A DNA stretch of 64,000 nucleotides. Origin: Acidobacteriota bacterium. Its GTDB lineage: Bacteria > Acidobacteriota > Blastocatellia > RBC074. A program made the translations under genes and the position numbers. This document shows, in pieces, positions 55,436 to 64,000 of this stretch. Position 1 is the stretch's first letter, and the number at the start of each line of letters is the position of its first letter. The stretch covers positions 30,267 to 94,266 of the forward strand of contig JADJXM010000034.1 of the NCBI GenBank assembly GCA_016715865.1. Reading direction: 5' to 3'. Below the pieces are notes generated by a model, which worked only from the letters and a program-made list of their open reading frames with translations, was not told the DNA's origin and did not search any database.

Positions 55436-57844
55436 CTAATGCTTGCCCAGGAATCTGACAAGCGGTCGTTTAACGAGTTCAGTGGTAACGAGGTAAAGTG
55501 CCGCGATCGCCACGATCAGGCCAAGGTGGGCCAATGAGGGGCTCGTAAACTCAAAAAAGGCGGCGGTCCATGGGATTAATGGCAACGCAAGTGTAATTAC
55601 AATAGCAACTGTCGAGAGGATAATAACAATTGGCGCCGGCCAGCCGGCCTTTTCGATCGGCAACAACGACCGAATAGATACCAGAAGCAGGAGTTCCGTG
55701 ATCACACTGGCAATGAACCAGTTGGTTTGCAGCACCCCCGGTGAGATGCGGTAGAAGAGCCCGAAATAGACAAAATCGAAGACGGTACTGACGAGCCCCA
55801 GTGTCATAAAGGTAATGTAGAGCGAATGGAAGTCCCAGCTCTGGGGCCGGTCAATTTCCTTTTCGGAGACGCGGTCAAAAGCGATTACCATCATCGGGAA
55901 GTCCGAGAGAAGATTGAGCAGGAGCAACTGCTTTGGAAGCATTGGTAAAAAACTGACGAAGAGTGACCCGATTGCCACCGCATAGAAATTGCCAAAGTTC
56001 GAGACAAGTGTTGCGCGAATGTATTTCAGCGTGTTGGCGTGTGTCTCACGCCCCAGGCGGATGCCATCAATGATCACTCGCAAGTCATTTTTTAGAAGAA
56101 CGATGTCGGCAGTCTCACGCGCCACATCCGCCGCCGATTCCACAACCATTGAGACATGAGCGGCTTTCAGCGCGGGCGCATCGTTGATCCCTTCTCCCAG
56201 AAAGCCGACTGTATATTGCTCTTTGAGTAGATCAATCAGTTCCAGCTTTTGCTCAGGCGACGTGCGGGCAAACACGCGAATCATTCCGATACGTTTACGT
56301 TGTTCCTGCATGGGCAGTGCCATGAACGCCGTCGCTCCCATTACCTCATCGCTGTTTGTCACAAGCCCGGCTTCTCGTCCAACCGCTTCGGCTACCATCA
56401 GTGCGTCGCCAGTAATGATCGTAATAGCTACATTCAGACGCCTCGCCGCCGCGACAGTTGCATTGGTAGTGGCTTTGAGCGTATCAACAAAAGAAACAAA
56501 ACCGCCGAATTGAGCACCGCTGCCGTCATCGTAACTGATACCGAGCACACGCCGACCCTGTCTCTCCTCATCCGCAAGCCATGTTCCAACCTGCTCATGC
56601 TCGATCAGTCCCTGGTCAAAAAAGTACTCCGGGCTGCCGCGGCGGATGTGCAGCCGGATGCCATCATCGCGGCAAACCACAGCCCCATTGCTGCGCAGCT
56701 CCGGGTCGAACGCTTCTTCCTCCAGGAGTCGAAAGGTTCCCACTATGGCCCGCTGTTCCACTGAAAGCGCTTCGTCGGTCGCACGGTCAAACGGCTCCGG
56801 GTTGTGTTCCTCCAGGTGATACGCAGCCAGACGCGCCAACACCAGAGGATGGAGAAGTGATTTCGGTGCGAGGTAATTGTTTCGATAAACCAGGCGGTTC
56901 TCGGTGATCGTGCCGGTCTTGTCTGTACAGAGCAAGTTCACAGATCCGAGATCCTGGACCGAGGTAAGACGCTTGACGATGACATGTTTCCGGGCAAACT
57001 GGAGCGCACCTCGTGAGAGTGAAAACGTCAGGACCAGTGGCAGGGCCTCGGGTATCACAGACACCGCAAGCGCAATCGCGAAGATAAGGAGATCGGGAAT
57101 ATTCGTGTTCCGGCCATCAATCAGAATGTTTGCCAGGACAACGAATAATAGTGTGATGAGCGTCGTCCGCAGGATGAAAGTGCTGATGCGGTCAACACCA
57201 ATAACCAGCTCACTCTCCGCTTGTACCGATGATGCGGTTGCAGCAATTGAGGCCAGGCGCGTCTGTGTGCCGGTGGCGGTAACTTCCGCCAACGCATTTC
57301 CGCGTATGATGACCACTCCCTGCAGAAGGCGATGTTCGTCAGCCACATCATGCGTCGCTTCGGTGGCAGCCTGCTTATCAACCGGTATACTCTCACCGGT
57401 AAATGTTGTCTCATCAACCAGCAGATCGCGGGCCTCTTGTATGATGGCATCCGCCGGGACTATGTCGCCGGATTCGAGCTTCAGAATATCGCCAGGGACA
57501 ATCTCTTCGTTAGGTACTTCCTGATCCCGACCATCACGCCGAACGGTGACGGTGCGCACGAGGTATGACTTGAGTTTATCGGCTGCGGCGTTTGACTTGT
57601 ACTCCTGAAACACATTAAGCGAGGACCCAAGGAAGACAAAGAGCAGGATAAACGAGCCGTCAATTGGCTCACCAAGCGCAAATGTAATCCCGGCCGCACA
57701 CAGCAGCAGAATGTTGAAGATGCCCCGAAACTGCCGGAAAATCAGCTTTGGCAACCGATATCGAGCTACCGGCAAGGCATTAGGGCCATAACGAGCAAGG
57801 CGCTCTGCCACTTCACTTGATGAAAGTCCATTTAAATTAATCAT
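55436..57844 (-). CDS. MgtA-like P-type ATPase
   Basis: An 802-residue ATPase: TGES 149-152, phosphorylated Asp308 in CTDKTGT, VIPEAL 263-268. The end of the chain (LPKQLLLLNLLSDFPMMVIAFDRVSEKEI) and the FQSNWF-type QTNWFIASVITE segment resemble MgtA magnesium importers. Two odd points: the hinge GDGxND is GEGIND at 550-555 (Glu551), and the ATP-site KGA is RGS at about 402-404. The substrate (Mg or Ca) is inference. An ATG at 57844 is used; a TTG start at 57892 is possible but has no ribosome site. Confidence 0.85.
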   Translation of the reverse strand: MINLNGLSSSEVAERLARYGPNALPVARYRLPKLIFRQFRGIFNILLLCAAGITFALGEPIDGSFILLFVFLGSSLNVFQEYKSNAAADKLKSYLVRTVTVRRDGRDQEVPNEEIVPGDILKLESGDIVPADAIIQEARDLLVDETTFTGESIPVDKQAATEATHDVADEHRLLQGVVIIRGNALAEVTATGTQTRLASIAATASSVQAESELVIGVDRISTFILRTTLITLLFVVLANILIDGRNTNIPDLLIFAIALAVSVIPEALPLVLTFSLSRGALQFARKHVIVKRLTSVQDLGSVNLLCTDKTGTITENRLVYRNNYLAPKSLLHPLVLARLAAYHLEEHNPEPFDRATDEALSVEQRAIVGTFRLLEEEAFDPELRSNGAVVCRDDGIRLHIRRGSPEYFFDQGLIEHEQVGTWLADEERQGRRVLGISYDDGSGAQFGGFVSFVDTLKATTNATVAAARRLNVAITIITGDALMVAEAVGREAGLVTNSDEVMGATAFMALPMQEQRKRIGMIRVFARTSPEQKLELIDLLKEQYTVGFLGEGINDAPALKAAHVSMVVESAADVARETADIVLLKNDLRVIIDGIRLGRETHANTLKYIRATLVSNFGNFYAVAIGSLFVSFLPMLPKQLLLLNLLSDFPMMVIAFDRVSEKEIDRPQSWDFHSLYITFMTLGLVSTVFDFVYFGLFYRISPGVLQTNWFIASVITELLLLVSIRSLLPIEKAGWPAPIVIILSTVAIVITLALPLIPWTAAFFEFTSPSLAHLGLIVAIAALYLVTTELVKRPLVRFLGKH

Positions 57845-58047
57845 GTTTATGCTGAATGTGGTTTCAGTCTCAACATAAAACTGTTTTATCAATCGTGTTA
57901 TTACACGAGTTTAGACAAAAAGAAGGGAAGCTTCATCCTCCCCCGAGAGGTGCTTCTCCAGCGTTATGCTGGATGTATGGAAGACAATAAAAGAAGTGCC
58001 TCGTTGCAAAGTGTACTCGATTTGCGTGATGCCGTCGCGGAATACTC

Positions 58048-58263
58048 TTGCACTCGTTGCATTTAGAGCAGGTCGAGTCTCATCGCCTGGGGCGGGATTA
58101 CTCTCCTGAAAATGATGCGACCGCTCAAGTGACTGCCCGCGTCAGTGCGGCGAAGAGCGTCCTTGATCTGAGCCTCAAGGCCCGTGAGATCTTCGAGCTT
58201 GAGGACCGTATCGCATATCTCGAAAAATATCTTGAAATTACAGGCGGGAGGAGAAGCGCGTGA
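58048..58263 (+). CDS. Small hypothetical protein, possibly 5' truncated or frameshifted
   Basis: A 71-residue frame starting at a TTG; no ribosome site. Its C-terminal half (ARVSAAKSVLDLSLKAREIFELEDRIAYLEKYLE) resembles the helical tail of small phage-type HTH proteins. An ATG at 57977 opens a 29-residue frame (MEDNKRSASLQSVLDLRDAVAEYS) that stops at 58066; shifting frame near 58045 would join it to this gene. Overlaps the next gene by four bases (GTGATG region). Confidence 0.45.
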   Translation: MHSLHLEQVESHRLGRDYSPENDATAQVTARVSAAKSVLDLSLKAREIFELEDRIAYLEKYLEITGGRRSA

Positions 58264-58673
58264 TGGAAGAAACTGTAATAAACGTGGTTGATCAGTTGCC
58301 GGAATCGGACAGGGAACTGTTGAGATGGAAGAGAGAGGTTCTCCTTTCAGCTATTCCGGAGATTATGGAGCGGCTCGGGAAGACTGAAGTTGAAGCAAAG
58401 CGAATGTTTAACTCGGCGACAGCACCGGAAGTACAAGCGTTATGCTCGGATACCTGGGAGTCGAATCCGCAGGTGCTTATAATGCTCAAACCGGAGACTC
58501 CGGATCTGATCCAGCGGCGGATCAAATCAGGCCTCAAGAAATCCGCAGAAGTTTACGGTGAATCTGAATTCGATATTATGAAGTCCATCTGCCAGAATCC
58601 ATTCAACCCGCTGCGACTCAAAAGAATGATTCTTACGATTGCCTTCAATCGGCGTTTACCATCCATTCCCTGA
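58260..58673 (+). CDS. Hypothetical protein
   Basis: A 137-residue, mostly helical protein with no transmembrane segment and no motif that I recognise. It starts MMEETVINVVDQLPESD and ends IAFNRRLPSIP. The start overlaps the previous frame by four bases (coupled). It is between the ATPase and the RM locus and could be part of the same mobile segment. No ortholog was recognised. Confidence 0.5.
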   Translation: MMEETVINVVDQLPESDRELLRWKREVLLSAIPEIMERLGKTEVEAKRMFNSATAPEVQALCSDTWESNPQVLIMLKPETPDLIQRRIKSGLKKSAEVYGESEFDIMKSICQNPFNPLRLKRMILTIAFNRRLPSIP

Positions 58674-58781
58674 ATCAGGCGGCCCCTGCAAATCCTTCCA
58701 AGTACTAAATTGCCAGCAAACATTTGCTGATATGCAGAAGCGCTAAGCCGGCTCTTGCAATTCGATTAATCGTAACCCCCG

Positions 58782-61748
58782 CTATTCTTCATAAGTCATG
58801 CCAAATACGGTCTCCGTCAACCAAGAGCGGAAGGATTCATTGTCCTGGAACTGCTTGAAGAGCTGTGCGTCATCTTTGAACATCGCTGTGATGACTCGCT
58901 TGAGCGCTTTGTCGTGCTCGATGCGAGCATTCTGTCGATCCGAATTCTTCTTCGCGTTCTTATAGGCTGGATCTGCTGATACCTTCGGTGGAATCACCTC
59001 AGTGATGCGCTTTTCCACCGCTTTGGAATCAAGGAACAGACCGCCATACATATCGTTGAATTGCTTCACGATGTTTGAGAGTTTGTCCATCTCAGGTTCA
59101 GGTTTACGACCGCCGCCGGATGTTGGCACTGGTTCTATCTCGGCATCCGCATCGGGCAACGCAATTGCCATCGTTGCTCTCTTCTCGGCGCGGTAGCTGT
59201 CCATGTCGATGGATTCGAGGATGCCTTTGGCAAGGTCTTCTTCGATGGGCGCTGGCAGCTTCGAGATGAGGAAGTTGAGGAAGATCGAAAGTTTCTCCCA
59301 GTCTTGAATGCCATACGGGAGGATTGTTGCGAGGAAGTCGTAGGTGCGAGTAAATGCTTTAGCTTTGCCCTTGAAATCTACCTGTCCATCTTCGTCGAGG
59401 TCGCTGACATATACGGCCACGCAAGCATCGAGAATCGGGTCGAGTTTGTTGCGGTCAGCTCCGCCTAGATACAACTCCACCAGCACGTCAATCTGCTCGG
59501 GCGAATAGACCTGGTATTTGTCCAACTCACCTTTGAGGGTGTGGAGCTTGTTCGGGTCCGTCTCCTTGCTCAGAATCGTCGTGCGGTAGTAATCGGCGAA
59601 GGACTCCTCTATCGTCTCGGTGTCGTTCTGGAAATCGAGGACGAAGACATCGTGCTTCTTCGGGTGCGCTCGGTTCAGGCGGGAGAGCGTCTGCACGGCT
59701 TTGATGCCGGACAGTACCTTGTCCACATACATCGTGTGCAGCAGCGGTTCGTCGTAGCCGGTCTGGAACTTGTCCGCGCAGATGAGGAAACGATAAGGAT
59801 CTTCCTGAATCCGGTCCGCGATCTCGCCGCTGGGGAAACCGTTCAACTTCGATTCGCTCACCTTGTCGTCCTTGTATTCCGGCTCCCCGGAGAAGGCCAC
59901 GATGGGGCGGTAGGGGCTCTTGATCTCCGCGAGGTAGTCGCGGAAGGCGAAGAAATACTGGATCGCCCGTTGGATGCTGCCGGTCACGACCATCGCCCGC
60001 GCCTGGCCGCCGATCTTGTTCTGGCCGATCACCTGTTCGAGGAAATGGTCCACCATGATCTCCGCCTTGTCGCGGATGGCCTTGCTGCGGCTCTCCACAT
60101 AGATGCGCAGTTTTTTGCGAGCCTTCTTTACGTCATACTCGGGATCGCCTTCCACCGTCTTGGCGAGGCGGTAATAGCTCGCCACCGGCGTGTAGCTCTT
60201 CAGCACGTCCAGGATGAAGCCCTCCTGGATGGCCTGCTTCATGGTGTAGCTGTGGAAGGGGCGGTGTTTCACCTCGCCGCCTTCGGAATAGGGCACGCCG
60301 AACATCTCCAGTGTCTTGTTCTTCGGCGTCGCGGTAAAGGCGAAGTAGCTGGCGTTCTTGGCGAGTTTTTTCTTTTTGATGCGCTCGTCGAGGGCGTCGT
60401 TGATCTCGTCTTCGCTATCCGCCACCACCTGACTGACGGCGGAGGAAGTCTTGCCGCTCTGGCTGGAGTGCGCCTCGTCGATGATGATGGCAAACTTACC
60501 GCCGCGATGTTCATCGCCGATGCTGTCGAGCACATGGGGAAATGTCTGCACCGTGGAGATGATCAGCTTCTTGCCGTCCCTGAGATACTTCGTGAGCTGC
60601 TCGGTCTTGGAAGTGCCACCGCCTTCTTTCACCGCACCGATGATGCTGCCCACCTGGGCAAAGCCCTTGATCGTCTCGCGGATTTGTTTGTCGAGAATTC
60701 GGCGATCCGTGATGACGATGACGGAATCAAAGACCGTCTTCCCGTCTTTCGTCAGGCCGATCAACTGATGCGCCAGCCAGGCGATGGAGTTCGACTTTCC
60801 GCTGCCCGCGCTGTGCTGGATCAGATAGCGTTTGCCCGCCCCGTGCTCCTTCACATCGGCCAGAATCTTCCGCACCACATCGAGCTGGTGGTAACGGGGG
60901 AAAATCTGCACCTGCTTCTTCTTTCCCGTCTTCGGGTTCTCCTCCTCTACGACCTGGGCGTAGTTCTCCAGAATCTCCGTGAGCCGCGCCGGGGTGAGGA
61001 TGCGCTTCCACAGATAGTCCGTCTTGAGGCCTTCCGGGTTCGGGGGATTGCCCGCGCCATCGTTCCAGCCCTGATTGAACGGCAGGAACCATGAGTCCTT
61101 CGCCGTGCCGCCCTTGCCTTTGAGCGCGGTGCACATCGCCACTTCATGGTCATCCACGGCGAAGTGAACGACACAGCGGCCAAACTTGAACAGCGTCTCG
61201 CGGGGGTCGCGATCGCGTTTGTATTGCTCGATGGCGTCCTCCACCGTCTGCTTGGTCAGGCTGTTCTTCAGTTCAAAGGTGATCACCGGCAGCCCGTTGA
61301 TGAAGGCGCATAAATCCAGCGAGCGCTTGTTCTCCAGGCTGAAGTGCAGTTGCCGCGTGATGCTGAAGCGGTTTTTCGAATGGCGCTCCACTGCCTTCGC
61401 GTTCTCCGCTGAGGGCTTGCCGTAAAACAGGTCGAAACTCAGCGCCCCGTGCTTGATGCCATGGCGCAGCACATCAATCACCCCGCGCCGTGTGATCTCC
61501 CCTTGCAGACGGGCCAGGAACTTCTGCCGCGCCATGCCTTGCTTGTCTTTGTAACTTGCAATTCCGAGCTTCGCCCATTCCTCCGGCTGCGTGGTGATGA
61601 GAAAGGAAAAGAGCTGCTCCGAATCCACCGCAAACTCGCGGTCATACGCAGAATCATTTCCAGCAAACCAACCACAGCCGCCCTTGGCGGGCGCAGTCTC
61701 GGCCACCACTCCCGCCGCGCCGGAAGCCAAGCCATCCGTCCCGGTCAT
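58782..61748 (-). CDS. hsdR: Type I restriction endonuclease subunit R (HsdR)
   Basis: A 988-residue motor/endonuclease. Nuclease site: Asp145 (SLDLCAF), Glu159 and Lys161 (TFELKN) of the PD-ExK fold. Helicase motifs: Walker A GSGKS at 315-319, DEAH 424-427 in IIDEAHSSQ, FTATP 471-475, and the later QTLSRLNRAHP. C-terminal helical domain 800-988. It cuts DNA as part of HsdR2M2S. The true start is probably ATG at 61800 (MKTDTTEKGLETLIM), overlapping the previous stop by ATGA; that 15-codon stretch is one base out of frame near 61749-61755. No hsdM is in the window; it may lie beyond hsdS. Confidence 0.93.
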   Translation of the reverse strand: MTGTDGLASGAAGVVAETAPAKGGCGWFAGNDSAYDREFAVDSEQLFSFLITTQPEEWAKLGIASYKDKQGMARQKFLARLQGEITRRGVIDVLRHGIKHGALSFDLFYGKPSAENAKAVERHSKNRFSITRQLHFSLENKRSLDLCAFINGLPVITFELKNSLTKQTVEDAIEQYKRDRDPRETLFKFGRCVVHFAVDDHEVAMCTALKGKGGTAKDSWFLPFNQGWNDGAGNPPNPEGLKTDYLWKRILTPARLTEILENYAQVVEEENPKTGKKKQVQIFPRYHQLDVVRKILADVKEHGAGKRYLIQHSAGSGKSNSIAWLAHQLIGLTKDGKTVFDSVIVITDRRILDKQIRETIKGFAQVGSIIGAVKEGGGTSKTEQLTKYLRDGKKLIISTVQTFPHVLDSIGDEHRGGKFAIIIDEAHSSQSGKTSSAVSQVVADSEDEINDALDERIKKKKLAKNASYFAFTATPKNKTLEMFGVPYSEGGEVKHRPFHSYTMKQAIQEGFILDVLKSYTPVASYYRLAKTVEGDPEYDVKKARKKLRIYVESRSKAIRDKAEIMVDHFLEQVIGQNKIGGQARAMVVTGSIQRAIQYFFAFRDYLAEIKSPYRPIVAFSGEPEYKDDKVSESKLNGFPSGEIADRIQEDPYRFLICADKFQTGYDEPLLHTMYVDKVLSGIKAVQTLSRLNRAHPKKHDVFVLDFQNDTETIEESFADYYRTTILSKETDPNKLHTLKGELDKYQVYSPEQIDVLVELYLGGADRNKLDPILDACVAVYVSDLDEDGQVDFKGKAKAFTRTYDFLATILPYGIQDWEKLSIFLNFLISKLPAPIEEDLAKGILESIDMDSYRAEKRATMAIALPDADAEIEPVPTSGGGRKPEPEMDKLSNIVKQFNDMYGGLFLDSKAVEKRITEVIPPKVSADPAYKNAKKNSDRQNARIEHDKALKRVITAMFKDDAQLFKQFQDNESFRSWLTETVFGMTYEE

Positions 61749-61796
61749 CGCGGCGCATGATCAGGGTTTCGAGTCCTTTTTCGGTGGTGTCGGTTT

Positions 61797-62762
61797 TCAT
61801 GTTGCAGATTCCCCAGCTCCTTTCGTCAGGCGCGATTCAACCTGCGTGATGAGGTCGTTCCAGTCTTGCATCACTCGTTGCTGGATATGGGCCTCCGTAT
61901 GTGTTGGTGAGTGGTGATGAAACCAGTCTTCCGTTCCTAGTGCGATTCGGTTTTTGTATCCCGGGCCCTGGCCCCACTCGCTTTTTTGGTTGGCCCAGAA
62001 AGGTTGGTCGCTCTTCATCGAGACCTCATAAGCATTACGCCCCATGCTGGCCGCCGTTTCGTAGAGCCGCTCCATCCGCTCGTTAACTGCATGGAGGAGC
62101 TCGCGAATGAACGGGTGGGCGGCCTTCAGCTCCGGCTGCCTCTCGAAATTTGTGAGCACCAGACGGATCTCATCCACGGCTTCACCGAATGAAGTGACCG
62201 ATTTCTTCCGGGCGGCTACAGCCAGCTTGTAATAGAAATCGAAGTTGCCCCAGTTCCCCTGCCGATTGACGGCGGCTTGAATGCTGGACGCATATACCTC
62301 TTTCGTCGTCATGTCATCCACGAGCGACTTGTAGATTTGATGAATTTCCGCGAGCTGCTTTCGGTTGGCTTGCGCCCACGAATGAATGGCACCGGAGACG
62401 TGTTCAAAAGCCGCCCTCGCTTGTGCCTTCTCTCGATGCTTAGAAATTTCTTCGACAGCCTCCGCTACTCCATTTATCTGGTCAATGCGCCGCTGGCGTA
62501 GGCTCTTGATCAACTGAAGCAATGATAGTTCTATATCTTTCGCAACGTCCTTCTTTGCGTCGAAAAACTGAATTGTGGGAAAGTGGTGATTGGCCAGCTT
62601 CAGGCGGGTTCTGAACGTATCTTGTATCTGGCCCAGTCGCACCAAGTGCCCTTCCTCGGCTGAAGCGACAGGTCCGTCTTCTGCGAAACATGTTCGCCGC
62701 CTCCTCGTTGCGGTCCAAAACCAGCAATTGAGTCTGTTGCGTGATCTGCTGGCCGAGCCCAC
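61797..62762 (-). CDS. RM-linked dynamin-like GTPase, C-terminal fragment
   Basis: Reads from the GTPase region into the helical C-terminus: CFAEDGPVASAEEGHLVRLGQIQ (entry point about 62686, after an extra T on the coding strand), IELSLLQLIKSLRQRRIDQI, coiled coil, then a unique end SMGRNAYEVSMKSDQPFW. With frameshifts removed the gene is one ORF of about 640 residues from 63718. The segment before about residue 26 of this frame is out of frame and not real protein. It is the region between hsdS and hsdR. Confidence 0.62.
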   Translation of the reverse strand: MGSASRSRNRLNCWFWTATRRRRTCFAEDGPVASAEEGHLVRLGQIQDTFRTRLKLANHHFPTIQFFDAKKDVAKDIELSLLQLIKSLRQRRIDQINGVAEAVEEISKHREKAQARAAFEHVSGAIHSWAQANRKQLAEIHQIYKSLVDDMTTKEVYASSIQAAVNRQGNWGNFDFYYKLAVAARKKSVTSFGEAVDEIRLVLTNFERQPELKAAHPFIRELLHAVNERMERLYETAASMGRNAYEVSMKSDQPFWANQKSEWGQGPGYKNRIALGTEDWFHHHSPTHTEAHIQQRVMQDWNDLITQVESRLTKGAGESAT

Positions 62763-63718
62763 TGTCGATCAAGTGTTTCAGCAGGTCTTGAACGGACTGC
62801 TCGGGGGCATCGTTGAATTTTGAGCAGACCACGCAGACGGTTCGATTGTCGCGGAATTGCCGGTCGATGTCTCCGCTCCACGTTCCCATCCAGCCCTTTG
62901 GTATCAATCAGGGAAATGTTCAGCGCGGGCTCGCTGACGACTGCTTTGGCCTGCTCGATCACGATGCGCTGAGGCATCGGAGTAAGCGGGTGCTTGCCAT
63001 GGTTGATCTGACCAAATTGGTCCTTGATCCACCCGGTTTCATCCGCCTTGTCGCACACCAACTCTGTGGTCACCCGCTCGTCCAGTTTGAGGCGTTTGAA
63101 TGCCTCCTCCATGAACGCGGCTGGATCTCCCAGCTTTTTGTAGAGGTCCAAGGCTTCATCTGTCCGCTTGATTGAGCCGTCAGGAGCTTTGGTGGTGCGT
63201 ACCGGCAGGCCGATCATGTTCCGAATACAACGTTCCACTTCGGAACTCATCGAAACCACTTCGCGGTCATCATTGGGCCGTTCTTCATGCCGCATTTGCA
63301 AAACGTCCACAAAGTCGCGCAGATAACTTCGCGTTTCTTCCGATGAGCAGGGCGAAATCAAGATGCGTGTCTTTTCTCCCCTCCGAATTTCCACCTCACA
63401 CAGGGTCGTGCGACCGCTGGACGTGCTGAGCGCCGTTCCGCCTTCTCGTCCACAAGCCTGAGAATGCCACAGATCGCAGTGGTCTTGCCGACACCGATCG
63501 AGCCGATAAAAGGCTATGTAGTGGTCCTTGGAGATCAAATACTCTTGACAACTTTGCATATTGGTCTTGAGCATCTGCAACTGATTGAGCAATGGCTGAT
63601 TTGATTTCAGCTCGATTTCGAGTGCCGCGATTTCCCGGCCTAGCCAAGCCACCTTTTGAAGTGTTTTTGCTTCAATCTGAAATGCGTCAGGGATATTGTT
63701 CATGGATTCGCTGTTCAT
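62600..63718 (-). CDS. RM-linked dynamin-like GTPase, N-terminal fragment
   Basis: Starts at 63718 overlapping the hsdS stop by ATGA. The frame gives MNSESMNNIPDAFQIEAKTL and a coiled coil, then reads out of the P-loop. In the next frame, between about 63444 and 63511, the sequence is IGSIGVGKTTAICGILRLVDE: a Walker A/G1 motif (G72-T79). After returning to frame it has GRTTLCEVEIRRGEK and the G3 motif in SLIDTKGLDG. After about 62870 it is shifted again. Corrected, it is a dynamin-family-like GTPase. The nucleotide-binding residues need the frameshift repaired. Confidence 0.62.
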   Translation of the reverse strand: MNSESMNNIPDAFQIEAKTLQKVAWLGREIAALEIELKSNQPLLNQLQMLKTNMQSCQEYLISKDHYIAFYRLDRCRQDHCDLWHSQACGREGGTALSTSSGRTTLCEVEIRRGEKTRILISPCSSEETRSYLRDFVDVLQMRHEERPNDDREVVSMSSEVERCIRNMIGLPVRTTKAPDGSIKRTDEALDLYKKLGDPAAFMEEAFKRLKLDERVTTELVCDKADETGWIKDQFGQINHGKHPLTPMPQRIVIEQAKAVVSEPALNISLIDTKGLDGNVERRHRPAIPRQSNRLRGLLKIQRCPRAVRSRPAETLDRQWARPADHATDSIAGFGPQRGGGEHVSQKTDLSLQPRKGTWCDWARYKIRSEPA

Positions 63719-64000
63719 GATTCGATTTCCTCGGTTTCGATTTCTTCCAGCGAGTCGGCGACGGATTCGGCGACTTCGTCGGTGGGCGGGGCGGGCAGCT
63801 TGGCGGCGGCTTCGCGCACGTCCAGCTTGCCGGTCACGATGTCGGCGGTTAGGCGCGTGCGGTATTCCTGCATCAGCGAGATTTCTCGCTCGGTGCGGGC
63901 GATGGCGGTGTTGAGGGTTTGAAGCTCGCTGTCCAAGTATTGCGCAATGCTTTCTTGTTCCGTGAAGGGCGGGAATGAGAAGCGGTGTCTTCGGAGTTTC
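63715..64000 (-). CDS. hsdS: Type I restriction specificity subunit HsdS, C-terminus only
   Basis: Open to the window edge, about 95 residues seen. The final target-recognition/helix segment is PPFTEQESIAQYLDSELQTLN followed by a long helix with IARTEREISLMQEYRTRLTADIVTGKLDVREAA, the typical conserved C-terminal region of HsdS. Its stop overlaps the GTPase start by four bases (ATGA), so hsdS, GTPase and hsdR are one transcript. The specificity of the system cannot be read from the part shown. Confidence 0.85.
   Translation of the reverse strand, partial: KLRRHRFSFPPFTEQESIAQYLDSELQTLNTAIARTEREISLMQEYRTRLTADIVTGKLDVREAAAKLPAPPTDEVAESVADSLEEIETEEIES

Noticed and set aside
59541..61094. A 517-codon plus-strand open frame opposite hsdR
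   Set aside because: Antisense to a well-supported hsdR; composition is Leu/Val/Arg-rich low-complexity, as expected from reading the opposite strand.

Overview
The window looks like chromosomal sequence of a Gram-negative bacterium, most likely an Acidobacteriota member (Blastocatellia-like). This is inferred from lipid A and outer-membrane assembly genes, a large Oar-type TonB-dependent receptor with an N-terminal carboxypeptidase-regulatory-like domain, a DUF2339/DUF3999 pair, a PEP-CTERM protein, and many FHA/zinc-ribbon signalling proteins. No rRNA gene or named marker fixes the taxonomy.

Layout. 0-7.3 kb: a partial secreted protein, DUF2203, a glycerophosphodiester phosphodiesterase, a membrane FHA-like/trypsin protease, and an ECF sigma / anti-sigma / Spy-like / nucleotidyltransferase operon. 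7.4-17.7 kb: housekeeping (pyrophosphatase, SixA, DUF3999/DUF2339, acyl-CoA carboxylase, DUF445, thioesterase, SPFH/NfeD pair). 17.8-25.5 kb: envelope operon on the minus strand, read bamA - ompH - ompH - lpxD - fabZ - lpxA - lpxI. 25.8-36.4 kb: clpC (split by one base), lolD, a lipoprotein-like/DUF3352-like protein, a CtpA protease, a TPR protein, a PEP-CTERM protein, galK and a methyltransferase. 36.4-42.3 kb: tRNA-Ser(GCU), a probable SAM-sensing leader, then a homocysteine methyltransferase/MTHFR fusion and full-length metH. 42.6-53.7 kb: the TonB-type receptor and a six-gene FHA / zinc-ribbon / kinase / PP2C / PrsW cluster. 54-58.7 kb: alpha/beta hydrolase, an MgtA-like P-type ATPase and two small unknown genes. 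58.8-64 kb: a type I restriction-modification locus with a dynamin-like GTPase gene between hsdS and hsdR; the right edge cuts hsdS.

The most unusual content is (i) the RM locus carrying an embedded GTPase gene, joined by ATGA overlaps but broken by several single-base indels; (ii) the FHA/zinc-ribbon phospho-signalling cluster with a PrsW protease; (iii) several families of short dispersed intergenic repeats, chiefly an AGTAGAA/AGAAAGT heptamer family in inverted pairs, that fill gaps exactly between stop and start codons; (iv) a clpC gene lacking the usual M-domain, with a frameshift in an Arg-Asp repeat; and (v) a pseudoknotted leader before the methionine-synthesis genes. All positions and motifs were read by eye; no database search was run.
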